Source: GCA-2733415 sp964276095
GTDB taxonomy: Bacteria > Bacteroidota > Bacteroidia > Flavobacteriales > Flavobacteriaceae
Reading direction: 5' to 3'
Assembly (NCBI GenBank): GCA_964276095.1
Contig: CAXYDR010000003.1
Location: 620,001-684,000 of the forward strand
Length of the DNA: 64,000 nucleotides
Under the pieces are notes generated by a model. The model had not been told where the DNA came from and did no database searches. It saw only the letters and a list, made by a program, of their open reading frames with translations. This document shows, piece by piece, positions 35,518-44,330 of the stretch (the first letter of the stretch is position 1; each line of letters begins with the position of its first letter). The position numbers and the translations under genes were made by a program.

Positions 35518-35621
35518 TTATTTTAAGTTTAGTATTAGTAATAGTTAATGTATAAATATACAAAAATTAGCAGAAAAAAATAGTGTTCAGTGATTTAGTT
35601 TCTTAGTTTTAAAAAAAGATG

Positions 35622-35629
35622 TATATTTG
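35622..35629 (+). promoter_or_regulatory. -7 box of the rimP-nusA-infB operon
   Basis: TATATTTG, which should start the transcript near 35636 and give a leader of about 62 bases holding a terminator-like hairpin. Confidence 0.65.
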
Positions 35630-35659
35630 CAACGCATTTTTTATGTAAATATGATAAAT

Positions 35660-35684
35660 GAGGGGACAGATGTCCCCTCTTTTT
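35660..35684 (+). promoter_or_regulatory. Terminator-like hairpin in the rimP leader (candidate attenuator)
   Basis: GAGGGGAC, loop AGAT, GTCCCCTC, then TTTTT: an 8-bp GC-rich stem with a T run, between the -7 box (35622) and the rimP ATG (35698). The form is that of an intrinsic terminator, but it lies before the operon that encodes NusA, a factor that affects pausing and termination. A 20-codon frame starting at 35651 runs through the stem and overlaps the rimP start. Confidence 0.7.
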
Positions 35685-35697
35685 ATAATCAATTTCA

Positions 35698-36162
35698 ATG
35701 TTTAAAGAACTAGTAAGTAAATTATTACAAGCAGGATTAGATGAAAGACCAGAGTTGTTTTTGATCGATTTAACTGTTGATTCCGGTAATAAAATAAGCG
35801 TAATATTAGACGGTGACAATGGTGTTTCTGTAAAAGATTGCATATTTATTAGTAGAGCCATAGATAACAATATAGATGAAGAGGAACATGAATTCTCTTT
35901 AGACGTTGCTTCTTGTGGTGCAACTAGCCCTCTTAAAACAACAAGGCAATACATAAAAAGTATCTCTCGAAACCTAGAGATTAAGTTGCAATCAGGTATC
36001 ACACTTGAAGGTGAGTTAACAAAAGCTAACGAGGAGAGTATTACATTAGAATGGGACACTAGAGAACCTAAGCCTGTAGGTAAAGGAAAAGTAACTGTTC
36101 ACAAAGTTGAAGAAATAGCTTACAGCGATATTGTTGAAGCAAAAGTTGTAATAAAATTTTAA
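35698..36162 (+). CDS. rimP: Ribosome assembly factor RimP
   Basis: Protein of 154 residues that helps assemble the 30S ribosomal subunit. The N-terminal alpha/beta domain has the RimP pattern ISRAIDNNIDEEEHEFSLDV with ASCGATSPL near residue 80, and a C-terminal Sm-like beta domain follows (about 95-150). It is the first gene of the conserved rimP-nusA-infB operon; nusA begins 13 bases after its stop. Confidence 0.94.
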   Translation: MFKELVSKLLQAGLDERPELFLIDLTVDSGNKISVILDGDNGVSVKDCIFISRAIDNNIDEEEHEFSLDVASCGATSPLKTTRQYIKSISRNLEIKLQSGITLEGELTKANEESITLEWDTREPKPVGKGKVTVHKVEEIAYSDIVEAKVVIKF

Positions 36163-36175
36163 TAAGAGAAATGTC

Positions 36176-37408
36176 ATGGAAAACATTGCATTAATAGAAT
36201 CTTTTTCGTCGTTTAAAGACGATAAAATGATAGATCGTGTAACTTTAATGGCCATCTTAGAAGATGTGTTTAGATCTGCATTAAAACGTAAGTTTGGATC
36301 AGATGATAATTTCGATATTATTATTAATCCAGATAAGGGTGATTTAGAAATCTGGAGAAACCGTGTAGTTATTGCAGATGGTTTTTCAGAGGATGATAAT
36401 GAACAAATCGAATTATCTGAAGCGCGCAAAATAGAACCTGATTTTGAAATTGGGGAAGACGTATCAGAAGAAGTGAAGTTGATTGACTTAGGACGTCGTG
36501 CTATTTTAGCATTAAGACAAAACCTAATTTCTAAGATACAAGAACATGACAATACTAATATCTATAAACACTTTAAAGATTTAGTAGGTAGTATTTATAC
36601 TGCTGAAGTTCATCACATTCGCCATAAAGCAATCATTTTGCTTGATGATGAAGAAAATGAAATTATACTTCCAAAAGAAAACCAAGTACCTTCAGACTTT
36701 TTTAGAAAAGGAGAAAACGTACGAGGAATAATTGAAAGTGTTGAGTTAAAAGGAAATAAGCCCGTAATTATTTTATCAAGAACTTCTCCGGAATTCTTAG
36801 AGAAATTGTTTGAGCAAGAAATTCCTGAAGTATTTGACGGACTAATCACTGTTAAAAAAGTTGTTAGAATTCCTGGTGAAAAAGCAAAAGTAGCTGTAGA
36901 CTCTTACGACGAAAGAATTGATCCTGTTGGAGCTTGTGTTGGTATGAAAGGTGCTCGTATTCACGGTATTGTTCGTGAATTAGGAAACGAAAATATTGAC
37001 GTAATTAATTACACGGAAAACCCACAGTTACTAATCACAAGAGCTTTAAGTCCCGCACGTGTATCTTCTGTTAAAATTAACGAAGAAACTAAAAGAGCTG
37101 AAGTAATGCTTAGACCTGAAGAGGTTTCTAAAGCTATTGGTAGAGGTGGACAAAACATTCGATTAGCAGGTAAATTAACAGGCTATGAAATTGACGTCTT
37201 CAGAGAAGGTGTTGAAGAAGATGTTGAGTTATCTGAATTTTCTGATGAAATAGAAGCATGGGTAATTGCTGAATTCTCGAAAGTAGGATTAGACACGGCA
37301 AGAAGCATCTTAGATAAAGATGTTGAAGACATCGTTAAAAGAACAGATCTTGAAGAAGAAACAGTTCTTGACGTTGTTAGAATATTAAAAGAAGAACTTG
37401 AAGACTAA
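36176..37408 (+). CDS. nusA: Transcription factor NusA
   Basis: Protein of 410 residues that binds RNA polymerase and nascent RNA, affecting pausing, termination and antitermination. The order is an N-terminal domain (1-125), an S1 domain (about 130-200), KH1 with GMKGARIHGIVREL near 260 and KH2 with GRGGQNIRLAGKL near 325. The C-terminal acidic repeats of the E. coli protein are absent, as in many other bacteria; about 60 residues follow KH2. It may regulate its own operon through the leader hairpin, by analogy with E. coli. Confidence 0.96.
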   Translation: MENIALIESFSSFKDDKMIDRVTLMAILEDVFRSALKRKFGSDDNFDIIINPDKGDLEIWRNRVVIADGFSEDDNEQIELSEARKIEPDFEIGEDVSEEVKLIDLGRRAILALRQNLISKIQEHDNTNIYKHFKDLVGSIYTAEVHHIRHKAIILLDDEENEIILPKENQVPSDFFRKGENVRGIIESVELKGNKPVIILSRTSPEFLEKLFEQEIPEVFDGLITVKKVVRIPGEKAKVAVDSYDERIDPVGACVGMKGARIHGIVRELGNENIDVINYTENPQLLITRALSPARVSSVKINEETKRAEVMLRPEEVSKAIGRGGQNIRLAGKLTGYEIDVFREGVEEDVELSEFSDEIEAWVIAEFSKVGLDTARSILDKDVEDIVKRTDLEEETVLDVVRILKEELED

Positions 37409-37455
37409 TTAAATTAGAGTCTTTAAAAAATAAAAGTTGAGGTAAATATAGTTAT

Positions 37456-40347
37456 ATGGCTGACAATAAAGTAATGAGGCTTAATAAGGTGTTAAGAGAA
37501 ATGAATATTTCTCTAGACAGAGCTGTTGAATTTTTGAATTCTAAAGGAATTGAAATAGAAGCTCGTCCTACTACGAAAATATCTGGTGATATATACCAGG
37601 TACTATCTGATCAATTTCAAACTGATGCCAACAAAAAAGTGGCCTCAAAAGAAGTTGGTGAAGAAAAACGTAAGGAAAAAGAAGCCCTTCGTGTAGAACG
37701 CGAACAAGAAGAGGAACGTAAAAAAGCCGACGAGCTTAAAAGACAAGAAGTCATTAAAGCTAAGGCAAAACTTTCTGGGCCAAAAACTGTTGGTACAATA
37801 GATTTAGATGCAAATAAAACTCAGCCTGAGAAACCTCAAAAAACTGCACCTGAAACTAAAGAAGCACCAAAAACAGTTAAGTCAGAAGAAACTACGCCAA
37901 AAGAAGTTAAACCAAAAGAGGTTAAACCAGAGGCTCCTACGGTAATTGAAACTCGAAAAACAGAGGTTCAAAAACCAAAGGTATTAAAGACGATAGATTT
38001 AGAAAAAACTAAACCTGCTCCGAAAAAGAAAAAAGACAGCCCTAAAAAGGTTGCTGAAAAACCACAACAAAAAGTTACTCCTATAAAAACAGTAACTCCT
38101 GAAGCTAAAAAACCAGTTGAAAAACCAACTGAAACTCCAGCTACAGAAGAACCTGTTGACGTAAAGGTAGCTACACAATATCAAAAATTGTCTGGACCGA
38201 AAATGACCGGGCAAAAAATTGACTTATCTCAATTTAACAAACCTAAAAAGAAAGTAGATCACAAAAAGGGGGCAGCTGCGAAACCTAAACGTAAACGCAT
38301 AACTAAACCAGGGACTACTACTACACCAAGAACCGGTGGCGCAAACCGTGGACCTGTAAGACCTGCAGGAAATAATCGCGGTCCAGCAAGAGGGGGGAAA
38401 GGTAGAAGAGTTGCTCAAGTTGTAAAAGAAGAACCAACTGAAGCTGATGTTCAAAAGCAAGTAAGAGAAACCTTAGAGAAATTACAAGGTAGATCAAGCA
38501 AATCTAAAGGTGTTAAGAACAGAAGAGATAAGAGAGATTTACACCGTCAGAAAAGACAGGATGAAGTTGAAGCTCAAGATGCTGAAAACAAAATTAAAGT
38601 AACAGAATTTGTTACTGTTAATGAACTTGCTACCATGATGGATGTGCCAAACACAAAAATTATTGGAGCATGTATGTCACTTGGAATCATGGTTACCATG
38701 AACCAACGTCTAGATGCAGAAACATTAACAATTGTTGCGGAAGAATTCGGATTTGAAGTTGAATTTGTATCTGCTGATTTAGAAGAAGCAATTGTTGAAA
38801 TAGAAGATAAACCAGAAGACTTAATTACTAGAGCTCCGATTGTTACCGTAATGGGACACGTTGATCACGGTAAAACATCTTTACTAGATTACATCCGTAA
38901 GGAGAACGTAATCGCTGGAGAATCTGGAGGAATCACACAACATATTGGAGCATACGGAGTTGAATTAGATGGAGGGCAAAAAATTGCTTTCTTAGATACT
39001 CCAGGTCACGAGGCCTTTACTGCAATGCGTGCACGTGGTGCTCAAGTAACTGATATCGCTATTATTGTAATTGCTGCAGATGATGACATCATGCCGCAAA
39101 CAAAAGAAGCAATTTCTCACGCACAAGCTGCTGGAGTTCCTATCATATTCGCAATAAACAAAGTAGACTTACCTGCTGCAAATCCTGAAAAAGTAAAAGA
39201 ACGCTTAGCAGCCATGAATTTACTTGTTGAAGATTGGGGTGGGAAAATTCAATCACATGATATCTCTGCTAAAACAGGTTTAGGTGTTAATGAATTATTA
39301 GAAAAAGTATTGCTTGAAGCTGAATTATTAGATTTAAAAGCAAATCCAAATAAAATTGCAACAGGAACTGTTGTTGAAGCATTCTTAGACAAAGGTCGTG
39401 GATATGTTTCTACAATATTAGTTCAAGCTGGTTCTTTAAAAATTGGTGATTACTTATTAGCTGGTAAACATACCGGTAAAATAAAAGCAATGCAAAATGA
39501 AAGAGGTGACGATGTTAAAATCGCCGGACCTTCTACACCTGTATCAATACTAGGATTAGACGGAGCGCCTCAAGCAGGAGATAAGTTTAATGTTTTTGAC
39601 GATGAAAGAGAAGCAAAATCAATAGCTTCAAAACGTACTCAATTACACAGAGAACAATCTGTAAGAACACAGCGTCATATTACACTTGATGAAATTGGGC
39701 GTCGTATCGCACTTGGTGACTTTAAAGAATTAAACATTATACTTAAAGGTGATGTTGATGGTTCTGTAGAAGCATTAACCGATTCTTTCCAAAAATTATC
39801 TACTGAAGAGATTCAAGTAAATATTATACACAAGGGTGTTGGAGCTATTACTGAATCAGATGTATTATTAGCATCTGCTTCTGAAGCAATCATCATTGGG
39901 TTTAACGTTCGTCCTGCTGGAAAAGCTAGACAAGTTGCCGACTTAGAAGAAATTGACATCAGAACATACTCTATTATCTATGATGCAATAAACGACTTAA
40001 GAGATGCAATGGAAGGAATGTTATCTCCTGACATTAAAGAAGAAATCACTGGTACTGCAGAAGTACGTGAATTATTCAAGATATCTAAAGTAGGTACTAT
40101 TGCAGGTTGTATGGTAATTTCTGGTAAAATACTTCGTAACGGTAAAATCCGTATCATACGTGACTCAGTAGTTATATTTGATGGAGAATTAACAGCTTTA
40201 AAACGTTTCAAAGACGATGCGAAAGAAGTTGCTAAAGGATATGACTGTGGTATTCAAATCAAAAATTACAATGACCTTAAAGAAGGTGATGTATTTGAAT
40301 GTTACCAACAAATTGAAGTTAAAAAGACACTTAAGAAGCAACGTTAA
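37456..40347 (+). CDS. infB: Translation initiation factor IF-2
   Basis: GTPase of 963 residues that brings initiator tRNA to the ribosome. An IF2-N domain opens the protein (about 7-55), followed by a long Lys/Pro/Glu-rich linker (about 65-375). A second IF2-N-like part lies near 385-435, and the G domain begins near 460 with GHVDHGKTSLL, DTPGHEAF near 514 and NKVD near 567. Domains II to IV complete the protein. It is the last gene of the rimP operon and is followed by a terminator. Confidence 0.97.
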   Translation: MADNKVMRLNKVLREMNISLDRAVEFLNSKGIEIEARPTTKISGDIYQVLSDQFQTDANKKVASKEVGEEKRKEKEALRVEREQEEERKKADELKRQEVIKAKAKLSGPKTVGTIDLDANKTQPEKPQKTAPETKEAPKTVKSEETTPKEVKPKEVKPEAPTVIETRKTEVQKPKVLKTIDLEKTKPAPKKKKDSPKKVAEKPQQKVTPIKTVTPEAKKPVEKPTETPATEEPVDVKVATQYQKLSGPKMTGQKIDLSQFNKPKKKVDHKKGAAAKPKRKRITKPGTTTTPRTGGANRGPVRPAGNNRGPARGGKGRRVAQVVKEEPTEADVQKQVRETLEKLQGRSSKSKGVKNRRDKRDLHRQKRQDEVEAQDAENKIKVTEFVTVNELATMMDVPNTKIIGACMSLGIMVTMNQRLDAETLTIVAEEFGFEVEFVSADLEEAIVEIEDKPEDLITRAPIVTVMGHVDHGKTSLLDYIRKENVIAGESGGITQHIGAYGVELDGGQKIAFLDTPGHEAFTAMRARGAQVTDIAIIVIAADDDIMPQTKEAISHAQAAGVPIIFAINKVDLPAANPEKVKERLAAMNLLVEDWGGKIQSHDISAKTGLGVNELLEKVLLEAELLDLKANPNKIATGTVVEAFLDKGRGYVSTILVQAGSLKIGDYLLAGKHTGKIKAMQNERGDDVKIAGPSTPVSILGLDGAPQAGDKFNVFDDEREAKSIASKRTQLHREQSVRTQRHITLDEIGRRIALGDFKELNIILKGDVDGSVEALTDSFQKLSTEEIQVNIIHKGVGAITESDVLLASASEAIIIGFNVRPAGKARQVADLEEIDIRTYSIIYDAINDLRDAMEGMLSPDIKEEITGTAEVRELFKISKVGTIAGCMVISGKILRNGKIRIIRDSVVIFDGELTALKRFKDDAKEVAKGYDCGIQIKNYNDLKEGDVFECYQQIEVKKTLKKQR

Positions 40348-40392
40348 TCCACAATTAGCATTGACTAGTAATCAACTTTATAAATACAAAAA

Positions 40393-40424
40393 AATCCCTT
40401 TAGAATTTCTAAAGGGATTTTTTA
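40393..40424 (+). terminator. Terminator after infB
   Basis: Stem AATCCCTTTAG / CTAAAGGGATT with a 5-base loop and a T run, 45 bases after the infB stop. Confidence 0.85.
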
Positions 40425-40491
40425 TTAACTACATATTGGCTTATCCAAAATTAGCATTGGTGAGCACTAAAGTTTTTACTACATTTACATC

Positions 40492-41781
40492 ATGATCTTT
40501 CAATTAACCATCATCATCATCATGCTTATGCTTTCAGCATTCTTCTCAGGAATGGAAATGGCATATGTATCCTCTAATAAAATTCACATTGAATTAGAGA
40601 AAAAGAAAGGTGGCTTTATAGCAAAAATACTCACAAAACTAACAGGAAATCCTTCAAAATTTATAGCTACAATGCTTGTTGGGAATAACATTGCTTTAGT
40701 TATGTATGGGCTATTTATGGGAGATTTTATTATGGATTGGCTAAATGGTATGCTGCCAATTCAAAATGAGCAATTGAATTATATCGTCTTAAATTTTCGT
40801 TTACTAATACAAACCATCATTTCAACTTTAGTAATTTTAATAACTGCTGAGTTTTTACCTAAAGTTTTTTTTCAAATCTACGGAAATACACTTTTAAAAT
40901 TTTTTGCACTACCTGCCTATATTTTCTATTACTTATTTTACGGAATCTCATGGTTTGTTATGAGTATTTCAGACTTCGTATTAAAGAAATTTTTTAAAAC
41001 AGAAGGAGATGACTTACAACTAACTTTCTCTAAAATAGAATTAGGTAACTACATTACTGAACAAATGGAGAGCATTGACCAGGAAGATGATGTAGATTCT
41101 GAAATATTAATGTTTAAAAACGCGCTAGAATTTGCTGAAGTTAAAGCTAGAGAAGTAATGGTCCCTAGAACAGAAATAATAGCTGTTGAATTACATGAAA
41201 ACCCGAAAAAACTAACCCAACTATTTACTGAAACTGGGTTTACTAAAGTGTTAGTTTACAAGGACACAATAGACGATATTATTGGCTATATACACTCCTT
41301 TGACTTATTTAAAAAACCAAAAACAATAAAGTCAATTATACACCCAATAGAGTTTGTACCAGAAACAATGCTAATTAGCGAGACATTAGATGCTTTAATT
41401 AAAAAAAGAAAAAGTATTGCAGTTGTATTGGACGAATATGGAGGTACTTCAGGAATGATGACTGTTGAAGATATTATTGAAGAGCTTTTTGGTGAAATTG
41501 AAGATGAATATGACAACATTATTTTAACAGAGGAACACATTTCAAAAAACATCTTTCACTTTTCAGCAAGGCAAGATGTTGACTACATTAATGAAAAGTT
41601 TAAATTAAACCTACCGGAAGCGGAACAATATGAAACTTTAGGGGGGTTAATAGTTTTTAATACGGAAGGTATACCTGAAAAAGGTGAAACAGTACACATT
41701 GACAATTATTTATTCACAATACTTGAGGCTTCTAACACAAAAATAGACCTTGTAAAACTAGAAGTTTTATTTAAAGACTAG
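40492..41781 (+). CDS. CNNM/CorC-type membrane protein with CBS pair
   Basis: Protein of 429 residues of the family often annotated hemolysin. A DUF21/CNNM membrane domain (about 1-180, with about four spans) precedes two CBS modules (about 200-330, starting REVMVPRTEIIAVE), then a CorC_HlyC domain with VLDEYGGTSGMMTVEDIIEELFG near 305-330 and a small C-terminal domain. Members are linked to Mg2+ or Co2+ transport; a toxin role is not supported. The PpiD-like gene follows after 154 bases. Confidence 0.92.
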   Translation: MIFQLTIIIIMLMLSAFFSGMEMAYVSSNKIHIELEKKKGGFIAKILTKLTGNPSKFIATMLVGNNIALVMYGLFMGDFIMDWLNGMLPIQNEQLNYIVLNFRLLIQTIISTLVILITAEFLPKVFFQIYGNTLLKFFALPAYIFYYLFYGISWFVMSISDFVLKKFFKTEGDDLQLTFSKIELGNYITEQMESIDQEDDVDSEILMFKNALEFAEVKAREVMVPRTEIIAVELHENPKKLTQLFTETGFTKVLVYKDTIDDIIGYIHSFDLFKKPKTIKSIIHPIEFVPETMLISETLDALIKKRKSIAVVLDEYGGTSGMMTVEDIIEELFGEIEDEYDNIILTEEHISKNIFHFSARQDVDYINEKFKLNLPEAEQYETLGGLIVFNTEGIPEKGETVHIDNYLFTILEASNTKIDLVKLEVLFKD

Positions 41782-41935
41782 TTATTTATACTGCTAAATT
41801 TCTTTGTGCTTTTTGCAAAAAAGCGTCATAAAAAGCATTCCTAAATAATTTACATAACAATTCACATAAACTACTTTTATTTTATACAATAAAACGTTAT
41901 TTTCGCTAACTTAATATACTAAAATACATTTAAAG

Positions 41936-43987
41936 ATGGCAATCTTAAGCAAGATACGTGAACAATCAATTTTTTTAATTTTTATTATAGCATTAGGTTT
42001 ATTTGCATTCCTAATTGACCCAACAAAAATAATCGATTTTTTCGCTAACGGGGGAACTAAAGAGTTTGTAGCAAAAGTTAACGATGAAGTTATTCATAGA
42101 GAAGCATTTGCTAAACAAGTTGAAGCTGGACAAAAAGGCGGACAACAAACAAACATGCAAGTTGCTAACAATGTATACAACCAAGAAGTAACTAGAATTC
42201 TTATTCAAGAGGAATTAGACAAATTAGGAATTACTGTTGAAAAAGACCAAATGTGGGAACTTTTCAAAAACAACTATGGTAACCTAGCTCAGTTTAAAAA
42301 CGAAGACGGAGTATTTGACGAAGGTAAATTAAAAGAATTTATTGAAACTCAAGTTGAGGCAAATCCAAAAGCATGGGAAAATCAAGAAGAGAGCATTGCT
42401 TTTAATGGTAAACAACAATTATACTATGCTTTAATTAAAGCAGGTTCTTTACCAACTGAAAAAGAAGGTGAGTTAGCATACAAAATGCAAAATGACTTAG
42501 TTGACATGAAATTTGTTCAATTACCATTTTCTAGCATAGCAGATTCTACTATTACAATTTCAACAGATAAAATTCAAACATACATCAATGCTCACAAAAA
42601 TGAGTTTGAAGAAGAAGCAAATGCTGCAGTAAGATATGTATACTTTGAAGAGAAGGCTTCAAAAGAAGATGTAGATGAAGCTAAAGTAAAAATGAACGGA
42701 TATCTTTCTACTTTAAAAACAACTACAGATCTTGAAAGTTTTGTGAATGAAAATTCAGCTATCAAATATGATACTATTTATAAATTAAAATCTGCATTAG
42801 AAGCTCCAATTCAAGCTTTAGTAGATTCAATGGCAATTGGTGAAACTTACGGACCATACACTTCTGGAGAGTTTACTAAAATAATGAAGTTAACAGGTAC
42901 TAAGATAGCTCCATCTGTAAAAGCTAGTCATGCATTAATTGCTTATGTAGGAGCTCAAAGAGCAAATCCAGAAGTAAAAAGAACCAAAGAAGAAGCTGAA
43001 GCATTAGCAAATGAATTATTAGCTAAAGCAAAAACTTCTGGAACTGATTTCGCTGCTTTTGCTACAGAAAATTCTGACGGACCATCTGCTTCAAAGGGTG
43101 GTGATTTAGGTTGGTTTTATGAAGGACAAATGGTTGCTAAGTTTAACGACTTTGTATTCTCTAACAAAAAAGAAAGTATTGGTTTAGTTGAAACTGACTT
43201 TGGTTTCCATATTATTAAAGTTATTGATACTAAAGAAGAAAACAAATACCAAGTAGCAACTATCGCTTTAGAAGTTGAAGCAACTCAAAAAACTATTGAT
43301 GCATTATACGCAGAAGCTAGTCAGTTTGAAGTTGAAGCAAACGCTAGTAAATTTGACGAAAAAGCTAAAGAAAAAAATTATGCATTACGTCCGGTTGACA
43401 AAATCACAAACTTATCAGAAAACCTACCAGGTTTAAAAGGTACTCAACGTAATATCGTTCAATGGATGTTTAACAATGATACTAACGTAGGAGACATCAA
43501 AAGATTTGATATTAACGGAAGTTATGCCGTTGTACAAATTACTAGTAGAAAGGCAAAAGGATTAATGTCTGCAAATGACGCTTCTTTTAAAGTGTTGCCT
43601 ATCTTAAGAAAAGAAGAAAAAGCTAAACAATTAAGAGCAAAAATATCAGCAACTACTTTAGCAGATATTGCAGCTAATCAAAAAACAACTGTTAAATCTG
43701 CTAATGCAATAAGCATGAGTAACCCAACATTGCCTGGAGCTGGTAGAGAACCTAAAGTTGTAGGATCTGCATTTGCTTTAGAAAACGGACAAGTCTCAGC
43801 ATTAATTGATGGACTTAACGGAGTTTACATGATTGAAGTAACTAAACATACTGAAGCTCCTAAAATGGATTCTTACAAATCATTTGCTAAGGACCCAGCA
43901 AACAACATTAACGCAGTTGGTGCTAAAGTAATGGAAGCTTTAAAAAAGAAAGCTGTTATAGAAGATAACAGAGCTGATTTTTACTAA
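41936..43987 (+). CDS. PpiD-like membrane-anchored peptidyl-prolyl isomerase
   Basis: Protein of 683 residues with one N-terminal span (about 12-30) and a periplasmic body. A SurA_N-like chaperone part (about 45-170) begins KVNDEVIHREAFAKQVE. A parvulin domain lies near 325-425 (KASHALI, then GGDLGWFYEGQMV and FGFHIIKV). A second, degenerate unit may follow. It should help fold proteins as they leave the Sec channel. A terminator follows. Confidence 0.92.
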   Translation: MAILSKIREQSIFLIFIIALGLFAFLIDPTKIIDFFANGGTKEFVAKVNDEVIHREAFAKQVEAGQKGGQQTNMQVANNVYNQEVTRILIQEELDKLGITVEKDQMWELFKNNYGNLAQFKNEDGVFDEGKLKEFIETQVEANPKAWENQEESIAFNGKQQLYYALIKAGSLPTEKEGELAYKMQNDLVDMKFVQLPFSSIADSTITISTDKIQTYINAHKNEFEEEANAAVRYVYFEEKASKEDVDEAKVKMNGYLSTLKTTTDLESFVNENSAIKYDTIYKLKSALEAPIQALVDSMAIGETYGPYTSGEFTKIMKLTGTKIAPSVKASHALIAYVGAQRANPEVKRTKEEAEALANELLAKAKTSGTDFAAFATENSDGPSASKGGDLGWFYEGQMVAKFNDFVFSNKKESIGLVETDFGFHIIKVIDTKEENKYQVATIALEVEATQKTIDALYAEASQFEVEANASKFDEKAKEKNYALRPVDKITNLSENLPGLKGTQRNIVQWMFNNDTNVGDIKRFDINGSYAVVQITSRKAKGLMSANDASFKVLPILRKEEKAKQLRAKISATTLADIAANQKTTVKSANAISMSNPTLPGAGREPKVVGSAFALENGQVSALIDGLNGVYMIEVTKHTEAPKMDSYKSFAKDPANNINAVGAKVMEALKKKAVIEDNRADFY

Positions 43988-44008
43988 CAGTACTTATTAT
44001 ATAAAATT

Positions 44009-44038
44009 AAAAGTCCCTTATTCAAGGGACTTTTTTTT
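44009..44038 (+). terminator. Terminator of the PpiD-like gene
   Basis: An 11-bp stem (AAAAGTCCCTT and complement), loop ATTC, and eight T on the plus strand. Confidence 0.88.
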
Positions 44039-44177
44039 GTTTATAACTTATATCACCTCTTAACATATTCTCTCTCTTAAGAATCGTATCAAACACAAAA
44101 GAATACTTTAGCTGAATAGTATCATTACGAACTAACCCTTAGTAAGATTAGATATTATGAACACCCATAATTGATTG

Positions 44178-44252
44178 CAAAAAAAAATCCCCGCTAAAAT
44201 AGCGGAGATTTTTACCCCAAAAAAACTTACTTTATCCACAACTTCTTGTGGA
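44178..44252 (-). ncRNA. Candidate small RNA of about 75 bases
   Basis: On the minus strand a -7 box (TATCTTTG, 44265-44258) is followed at the expected distance by a 7-bp hairpin TCCACAA-GAAG-TTGTGGA (44252-44235), a linker with seven T, and a 10-bp terminator stem (44209-44187) ending in nine T. The stem has a U-G pair only when read on this strand; on the plus strand it is a mismatch, which supports the direction. No open frame fits. No known RNA family was recognised. It could also be cut from the 3' end of the NlpC/P60 transcript. The rest of the gap 43988-44330 holds the PpiD terminator and about 135 bases in which nothing was seen. Confidence 0.55.
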
Positions 44253-44257
44253 CTATA

Positions 44258-44284
44258 CAAAGATAATAAATTAACACATGCAAA
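44258..44284 (-). promoter_or_regulatory. Possible promoter of the candidate small RNA
   Basis: TTTG (44284-44281), 15-base spacer, TATCTTTG (44265-44258) on the minus strand. The -7 box fits the consensus; the spacer is shorter than the 19 seen at the tRNA-Phe promoters. Confidence 0.45.
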
Positions 44285-44285
44285 G

Positions 44286-44307
44286 AAATACCCTATATTG
44301 GGTATTT
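44286..44307 (-). terminator. Hairpin after the NlpC/P60 gene
   Basis: AAATACCC, 6-base loop, GGGTATTT, 24 bases after the minus-strand stop at 44331, followed by CTTTG. The T run is modest, so some readthrough into the small RNA region is possible. Confidence 0.55.
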
Positions 44308-44330
44308 TTACAGTCACCAGACATAACTAC

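Noticed and set aside
35595..36552. Two minus-strand open frames (154 and 168 codons) over rimP and nusA
   Set aside because: Both are antisense to well-supported genes and rich in Ser/Ile/Leu, as expected from complementary AT-rich coding DNA.
40492..41781. Hemolysin function for the CNNM/CorC protein
   Set aside because: The domain order is that of membrane ion-handling proteins; the hemolysin label is historical and nothing in the sequence supports a toxin.
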